This document shows positions 58,701 through 64,000 of a DNA stretch of 64,000 nt, piece by piece (position 1 is the first letter of the stretch; each line of letters begins with the position of its first letter). The notes under the pieces are model-generated. The model worked only from the letters and a program-made list of their open reading frames with translations. It did not search any database and had not been told where the DNA came from. Origin of the DNA: Brachypodium distachyon (taxonomy: Eukaryota > Streptophyta > Magnoliopsida > Poales > Poaceae); NCBI RefSeq assembly GCF_000005505.3, contig NC_016132.3, positions 248,001 through 312,000 on the forward strand, in the 5' to 3' direction. A program made the translations under genes and the position numbers.

Positions 58701-61700
58701 ATATAAAATATGTGTGCTACTTTTGTCATTCATGGCCTGCCTTTTTTTTATCAGGATATTGAATTTTTTTTAGGTGTCATCTTCATGTTTCACAAGCTAT
58801 TTCAGAAAGTATGTATAGAGATACAGATAGACACATGGGTGTGGGTATCATTTACTTTTGTGTATAGAGATACAAACTTGCCACTTTGAGGGCTTGATTC
58901 TTGTTTCCATCGCAGGGAAGTGTTCTTCAAATATGCATGATGAAATGAAGTTAAATAATTTTGTTTTGATGGGATACTCTTAGTTATTTGTTTAATTTGT
59001 TGTAAAATACGCCCAGGGTCCTTTAACTTCCACATGCTATCACTTTTCTGATGTCCTCCTGCTCTCAAAGTGCACAGCCCTAAACTTGCTAAATGAGTAC
59101 ACTAAAGGACCAAGCATGCTTACGGTTGCACTGACCATTTACGTGGCATGTTGACCGACCTTGCCAGTGTGGCGTCCTAGTAAGTAGAGGTCCACAGATC
59201 ACCCTCTCCTAGGCTCAAAACATAAATACCAGGTTGGGCAGGTGATGCTGAGTCTCCACGACCTGAACCCTAGTAGTGAGACTGCACTAGGAGTCTACAC
59301 CGGGTTGTATGGTGCAATGGATGCACTGATACAGGCTTGGAAGGCACTCCTCGCAGCCATGTACAGCATCGGCTGCCTCATACCATCTCGTATCTCCAGC
59401 CTCCAGCCCCTTCTACATGCTCCAGCACAAGTGCTAAAGGCTGGAGCTAATAAGGCCATAGCTGAGAAGTGGTGCCTAGGGAAATGGACAGCCATGGATT
59501 GTTGAGGTCACAGGGCTGAGTATTGGGCATGCATACATGCCAGAACTAGCTCAGGGCAACAGATAGGAGGGGCAGTGTGCCCATGGAGGTAGTCGACTAG
59601 AGCAGGGGATAGAGGAGGTGTTGAGCACCAGGATAGAGAGTCACAAGAGGAAACGGGAGATCTAGGTGAGGAGGTGTCTCCTCCCGGCACGGGGCTTAGA
59701 GCATGGTAGGAGGGAATGTGTGTGTGAGGACAGAAGCTTAGTGGGTCAAAATAGATACAAAATTAGCTTCAAGACAAAATGGTCGAAAGCTCTTCTGTTC
59801 ATAAAGTTTAAGAAACTGTTGAAACAGAGTTGTTAATTTATTCTTTCATTTCTCCATTTTACTCTCACCTTTTGGAAACTTGTTTTTCTTCTACTGAATA
59901 TTATTCACTTGTTTCTGCATGCTTCAGTTGCTTAAGAGCTCTGCAGAGTGGTGATTTTGAGCAGTTCCATGGGAAACTTTCTCACTCCAAGATGGTAGTG
60001 TTCAGTGTTCACATTAACTTTCTAATGGTGACTTCTCTCAATTTGGTTTCCCAAGACTGTAACTTATTTACTCATGTCTTTTAGGATCTCGTGTTGGCTC
60101 TTTCAAATGCTAGCAAGGAGAGCACCAAATACATCCACTCTACTGTTCTCAAATTACAAGTACCCTTTCTGATCTTGTGATGATCTACATGTTTTTGGTT
60201 ATCATTACCTATAATATTCCTTACATTTTGTATATTTAGATGCTAGATCATCTTACTATGGTTTGGGACCTGCGCTGGAAAATTTATCACAATGAAACAC
60301 CAAAATCATATGTTGGAACCGATGAATTTTCTCCCATTCCTGCTGTTCCTACAAGGAATCAGGTTCTGAAACTTTTCTCATCATATATAGTTTTTCAGAC
60401 AGTCTGCTCAATCATTTATTTCCAAATCTATGTGTGTCGATTTGTATTCTATTTCAGACAATAAGTTTGTGAACTATATGTGTATGCAATTTATGTGACC
60501 TTTTTAGGCGGTTATGTTTCAGGACTCAGGAATAGTAAAAAAAGGAAACATATTCAGTACAGTACAACTATTTAAAATCCATTCCTCGAATATTTTAATT
60601 TTCCTGGTTGAGTGATCATTTCCTTCAATTGTTTCTTTTTTGCAGTTGGAGTTTTTGAATAAAGAGTGGAACTTCATCCTGTGTCAAACAGAACGTAACC
60701 TTGATCTTTTTGAACCTTTTCTAGCATTCAGGCGCACCCTCCTTAAGATTTTAGGTTGTGAAGAACATCTCATAGACCATTTATTTCAATCCGCTTCTGC
60801 ACTCCGGAAGGTTGTCTCACTGTTATTTTTGACTGTGGCCTGTGTACGTGTTTGCTTGCTTAGTTCACTGTGATTCTTCTTCTGGATTCAGGGATTAAGA
60901 TTTTCTTTGGCTGCGGCTTCTTTATATGAACTCAAAGAACTTTGTTGTCACCGAGATCAGCAGACTATGGCCAATACTTATTTCCTGTCAAAGGTACATA
61001 CTTTACCTTTCTGTTATCTTCCTTGTCGCTTTTTTCAAAGTCTATGTACATGTACTATTTAAAATGGCCATTAGGCAGTTTCACTAATTTATTATGGTAA
61101 AACTTATTTGAATCCATGAGCACTACAAGAAATATGATAGTACAAAGGATCATATATGAGAGTTGATTTCCCATTTCCTGTTTCTGGTGAACCAAATTAA
61201 GTCATCTTACTATTTCCAAGTCCTATGACTCTGAGTGCAAGGTATTAGAATATACACAGGAAGGGATGCACTCCTAGTAGGTGTCTTCCTTTTGCAATGG
61301 TCAACATTATAACTTAGACCTGCTACATGCAGGATGCTGCCTTTCCAGCACTTGTGTTACTGCCTTGTCAGTACTAAAAGGTCAAAATGGGAACACCAAT
61401 TTTTTTACAGTTCAAGAGGGTCTGCTCCTCTTCCTACAAATTCCACTTGGATTTCCTGTATTCCAGATAGGCCCGAAGTTCTGTTTAAATTGGGCGCAGA
61501 ACTTTTGTTGGTACTGTATAGGGGTGCAACATGGTGACGCTCAGGGTACCCTTTGACCCTCCTTAGTTCAAACAAATGAACTAGTTTTCCAAAAAGTCGT
61601 GCCATTTTAAAATTTTAGTTCATTTGATTGAACTAAGGAGGGTCAAAGGGTACCCTGAGGGTCACAAGTTTGCAGCTCTAGTACTGTAATCGATGCATTG

Positions 61701-64000
61701 TCAACTTCTCTGCAGTTCCTTTGCAGATTTCAACACCATATTCCTTACTAAGTCATATTTAATAATGCTTCTCTGCCATTACAAAACTCGGTGAAAAGGC
61801 AGAGCAGCACACGTTATGGAAATACAATGTATTATATGCTGATAATGGTGGAATACGATGATTTTCTAATTTTCACATACTGCTGCCTCTTACCTCCAGC
61901 AGCCACTATCTATTCCATCTTGCACCATCTGAGTTTATGCAATAACCAAATTAGAAGTTCTAACTTGCTATGTTTTCTTCCTTTTTGCATTAATATCACA
62001 TCATTCTGGTTTTTATGTATTCCTTCTTTGAAGTGAAGTATTTCTAATCTGTTATAAATTGAAGTTCATATTCTGATAATGCTGCATTCACTCTCCAGCT
62101 TGAAGAAGCTAAACTGCTGAGAGCTCAGGGGCAGCATGATATGGCTATTGGTCTTGGTAAATACATACTACAGAACCATACCGATAAGAAAGACATAACA
62201 GATGTCTACCGATTGGTTGGCAAGTGGTTGGCTGAAACAAGATCGAGCAAGTAACTGTTCATATTTGATGCACCACATGTGGTTTTTGTATTACGAAAAA
62301 CGAACTCCTCTTACTTTCTATATGTGTTAATAATTTGAGTGTTAATAATTGTTTTGTAGCTCAAGAACTATCATTGAGGACTACTTAAAACACTCTGTAG
62401 ATCTTACTGAATTTCACAAGAGCCCAGACAAAAAGTACATGTCCAGGCAGTGTCGTACATATTTTCATTTAGCACATTACACAGATAACTTATTCAAAAG
62501 CTATGAGGAAAGACTTTCATCCAATGAATGGCAAGCAGCTCTGAGATTAAGGAAATACAAGGTAGCCTAGTAGGCAAAATCATCAATATTTGACTTCATT
62601 TTGCGTTTATCCTAATCCAATGCTATTTAATGCAGACTAGGGAGTTGGACACACTGATTAAAAGATTCAAAAGTTCATCCAAGGCATGTAAATAATTACT
62701 GCCTTTTGGAGTTGCTGAAATGCTGGGTCTTTTATTCTCGCTAACTCGTATACAATCTTCAATTTTTCAGGGTGAGAAGACTGATTACTCTGTTAAAATC
62801 CAAGAGTTGCAGAAACAACTTGCACTCGACAAAGAAGAAGCACAGAAGATTCAGGTATGACTAGTGTTAACCACACTTCATACTGTATTTACAAATTTGT
62901 GGCCCCTGAATATATAACAAATTTATTGTTTAATAGTTCTCCAATAACAATATATCCAAAAAAAATGCTGCTGACTGGGGAAAAAAATTCTTCCACTCGC
63001 ACAAAGAACCATTTGTGAAGTGCATGATGCATTATTATTAAAAAATATATAAAGATGTATTGCATTTCATGTTATGCATATATGCCAAATTTAATGGTAA
63101 AATTCATCGGAGCCGTGGAGTGCTGGAAAAGATGAGCATTGCACTGCACTATTACTCCTTTTTTTTTCTTAGTTATCTAAGAGCAGATGAATTGGGCCTT
63201 CAGTTTGTGCATGAGTGTATCATGTGCTACATCCATGGAATTTCTTGAGATCTTTTGGACCAGTGCATCTGTGGTTTCATAGATGAGGGTATGGTGCCAA
63301 TGGGAGCATTAAATACAGCCTCCCTTATCTATTCCCGTGTTGAATAGTAACCCAGGTTGTAATTTTAGCTTTGAAGTTAGTTACGCATGTTTATGCATTG
63401 TATTTCATGCAGTATTATTTTTCTCGGTTTGCATTTTAAAGATTTTGTAAACTCCTCCCCCTTACCAGGATGATCGAGACAGGTTCTTAAGTCTGGCACT
63501 ACAGGGGTACCAACGTTCCCTCGTTGTTGGTGGCAAATATGACCTACAAGTGGTATGCAATATCGTTTGGAGATCCCACAATATTTTCTAATTTCAGGTC
63601 TCATCTTTTCTAATGAGACTAATATGTACTCCTTCGGCCACAAAAGAATGCCCACCATTTGTGTGTACTGCATCATTATAGAGTACACACAGTAGCCACC
63701 AGAGTACTGGTACTTGTACTCATGTACTGGCAATGAACAACAGTCACCATGAACCTTCTCCAAAGACAACTAATTTGTTTCGTTAACAAATAGTTGAGTA
63801 CCCAACTACCAATGTTAAATGAACATCAGTTTGTAACCATAAACCTCTGTGTCTTTGAAATTTTTGGCGGACTACTATTTGAAGTAACAAACCTTTGTAC
63901 AGTAGTACATAGCAATACCTCTATATTTTTTATTTTATTACTCGTGTTTAGGAGTATTCTTTTTTCTTTCAGTCACGAACTCACAATATGGTTGCTACTC
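31765..64000 (+). CDS. ATM: ATM serine/threonine kinase, N-terminal 2481 codons (runs off window)
   Basis: I could chain 62 plus-strand exons in phase (blocks listed separately), with 7443 coding bases and no stop. ATM is the nuclear PI3K-like kinase that responds to DNA double-strand breaks and activates repair and checkpoint targets. The N terminus MATPRDVEEVVQKLSSDRAR ends in LSSDRARTRDEGVKLL, which fits the TAN motif (L-x3-R-x2-x-R) needed for telomere and DNA-damage functions. Next is an extended alpha-helical HEAT region, for example ENPPGDYPDNMRQEVLNGF and LMECVNTFLLKDGPNLGDRS. From about residue 1880 the FAT domain begins, with MLDHLTMVWDLRWK, EPFLAFRRTLLKILGCEEHL, LVGKWLAETRSSNSRTII and SYEERLSSNEWQAALRLRKY, all recognisable from plant ATM. 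The kinase and FATC domains lie beyond 64000. Confidence in identity is very high; individual splice sites are inferred from phase and homology. Confidence 0.96.
34596..34705. mobile_element. Degenerate Stowaway-like MITE in ATM intron 10
   Basis: The left end CTCCCTCCGTTCCTAAATAT follows a TA. The right side TTTGGAGCGAG near 34695-34705 looks like an eroded inverted copy of it. The boundary on the right is approximate. Confidence 0.5.
35941..36030. mobile_element. Perfect Stowaway MITE in ATM intron 12
   Basis: The 90-base element starts CTCCCTCCGTCCGGAAATAA and ends with its exact inverse, TTATTTCCGGACGGAGGGAG, flanked by TA on each side. The inverted repeats extend over most of the element, so it can fold into a near-complete hairpin. 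High terminal identity suggests a recent insertion. Confidence 0.92.
38198..38260. mobile_element. Short Stowaway-type MITE in ATM intron 16
   Basis: CTCCCTCTGATCCATAATAA at the left and TTATTATTGATCGGGGGGAG at the right form a 63-base hairpin flanked by TA. The inner AGTGTTG...CAACACT pairing extends the stem. Confidence 0.8.
39220..39400. repeat. Possible dispersed grass repeat in ATM intron 17
   Basis: ACTAGCTAAATGTCCGTGCT, continuing TTGCTACG, resembles a terminal sequence scattered widely in grass genomes (forms like ACTAGCAAAATGCCCGTGCG). I recall the motif but not its element class. The right boundary is not visible, so the end given is nominal. Confidence 0.35.
39736..44763 (+). other. 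ATM: ATM exons 18-29 (HEAT region)
   Basis: Exon coordinates: 39736-39873, 39971-40063, 40821-41008, 41246-41855, 41938-42006, 42121-42285, 43031-43156, 43241-43368, 43521-43677, 44317-44363, 44449-44512 and 44689-44763. The 610-base exon 21 is the longest and is strongly coding. Conserved landmarks include DWFFRIKLIDCISHFIYLFP and GHLLNMLHDTDYRVRLYLAR. Confidence 0.85.
41162..41178 (+). repeat. CT microsatellite in ATM intron 20
   Basis: A run of about eight CT dinucleotides lies some 70 bases before the exon 21 acceptor. It may simply be an intron pyrimidine tract. Confidence 0.6.
45641..47740 (-). mobile_element. GC-rich insertion of unknown class in ATM intron 29
   Basis: Intron 29 (44764-47945) is the largest in the window. 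From about 45641 its base composition shifts to GC-rich and ORF-dense, returning to AT-rich near 47740. A T8 run at 45641-45648 would be a short poly(A) tail on the minus strand, which would suit a LINE-like or retroposed insertion. Neither end shows a target duplication I could define, so the class and limits are uncertain. Minus-strand ORFs (for example 46566-47150) have no recognisable reverse transcriptase. Confidence 0.45.
45988..46790. repeat. Three tandem repeats of about 280 bases
   Basis: Three diverged direct copies begin at about 45991, 46281 and 46563, each with ACATTGGCGGCAA or a close variant. Each then carries TCTCCAAGTCCAAACCA, GATGCCGCCACCA, GGAAGGACGAGGACA and a block ending ATTACCCTAATCTG. 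The spacing is about 290 and 282 bases. Confidence 0.85.
47946..53312 (+). other. ATM: ATM exons 30-40 (HEAT region)
   Basis: Exon coordinates: 47946-48068, 48539-48724, 50102-50226, 50316-50385, 51313-51440, 51949-52090, 52168-52308, 52396-52494, 52583-52629, 52805-53003 and 53094-53312. Landmarks are ILSQPLSAVIKGYFVPIFGL and FLLAIHQQVADASHPRHMGH. The exon 34/35 join through phase 2 restores YIICIVGNYI and avoids a stop. Confidence 0.82.
59110..59760. other. GC-rich block inside ATM intron 52
   Basis: Within the 1.5 kb intron 58443-59927, this segment is distinctly more GC-rich than its surroundings and contains overlapping ORFs on both strands, for example an 87-codon plus-strand frame at 59242-59505. 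No terminal repeat or domain was recognised. It may be an inserted transposon fragment. Confidence 0.4.
61519..61680. mobile_element. hAT-like MITE in ATM intron 57
   Basis: The element is flanked by identical 8-bp copies GTACTGTA (61511-61518 and 61681-61688). Its ends are inverted: TAGGGGTGCAA at the left and the complement of TTTGCAGCTCTA at the right. The inner parts TCAGGGTACCCTTTGACCCT and their exact inverse pair over about 40 bases. An 8-bp duplication and TAGGG/CAGGG ends are typical of hAT non-autonomous elements. Length is 162 bases. Confidence 0.85.

Larger units (their letters stand above)
54108..63552 (+). other. ATM: ATM exons 41-62 (end of HEAT region and FAT domain)
   Basis: Exon coordinates: 54108-54179, 54272-54341, 54959-55067, 55156-55279, 55355-55486, 56187-56252, 56869-56916, 57021-57089, 57372-57476, 57555-57641, 57941-58237, 58330-58442, 59928-59994, 60085-60159, 60240-60362, 60646-60810, 60892-60993, 62099-62250, 62360-62561, 62636-62683, 62771-62854 and 63469-63552. 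The intron after 62683 has a GC donor. A possible acceptor at 63972 opens no reading I can match, so the next exon may lie outside the window. Confidence 0.84.

Noticed and set aside
63627..63720. CTCCTTCGG-type start resembling a Stowaway end
   Set aside because: Only a partial left end with mismatches and no inverted partner.
1..64000. CRISPR array, rRNA, tRNA, phage or bacterial operon
   Set aside because: None seen; the splice structure and repeats are those of a plant nuclear genome.

Overview
This window is nuclear DNA from a monocot, almost certainly a grass (Poaceae). Genes have phased, spliced exons with plant-type GT-AG junctions. First exons are very GC-rich, with Ala/Gly/Pro runs, and intergenic DNA and introns are AT-rich. 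Short Stowaway-type MITEs with CTCCCTCCG termini and TA target sites are scattered throughout. No rRNA, tRNA, CRISPR or bacterial-style operon was seen. The limited repeat content would fit Brachypodium, rice or a gene-rich part of a Triticeae chromosome. From memory, IscA, PfkB kinase, RER1 and ATM are also neighbours near the end of rice chromosome 1S; this should be checked.

Layout. Positions 1-1711 (minus) hold the N-terminal half of an LRR receptor-like protein cut by the window edge. Positions 3337-4424 (minus) encode a 3-exon IscA-type Fe-S assembly protein. Positions 5163-8785 (minus) encode an 8-exon PfkB/adenosine-kinase-like sugar kinase, head-to-head with an unrecognised plus-strand gene (9236-11019). 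That gene has an in-frame UAG followed by 98 more sense codons in the same frame. After about 3.3 kb of gene-poor DNA comes RER1 (14589-16852, plus). Two intronless minus-strand genes follow: a Lys/Glu-rich, probably nuclear protein (18834-19925) and a Pro-rich/charged protein (20376-21461). Next are an intronless PWWP-domain protein (23129-26065, plus) and the Mediator subunit MED17 (27192-30312, plus, 8 exons).

The second half (31765 to the end) is one giant plus-strand gene, the DNA-damage checkpoint kinase ATM. I could follow 62 exons and 2481 codons in unbroken phase, from the N-terminal TAN-like motif into the FAT domain. The kinase and FATC domains lie beyond the window. Two of its introns appear to be GC-AG introns. 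Others carry MITEs (a perfect Stowaway, a degenerate one, a short one and a hAT-like element with an 8-bp target duplication), and one carries an approximately 2.1 kb GC-rich insertion containing three tandem repeats of about 280 bp.

Most genes are housekeeping: Fe-S assembly, sugar phosphorylation, ER retrieval, transcription and DNA-damage signalling. Several have TGGGCY (site II-like) promoter motifs. They do not form a functional cluster. I found no convincing novel multi-gene system. The points most worth following up are the same-frame UAG gene, the GC-AG introns, the PWWP/ATM proximity and the repeat insertions.
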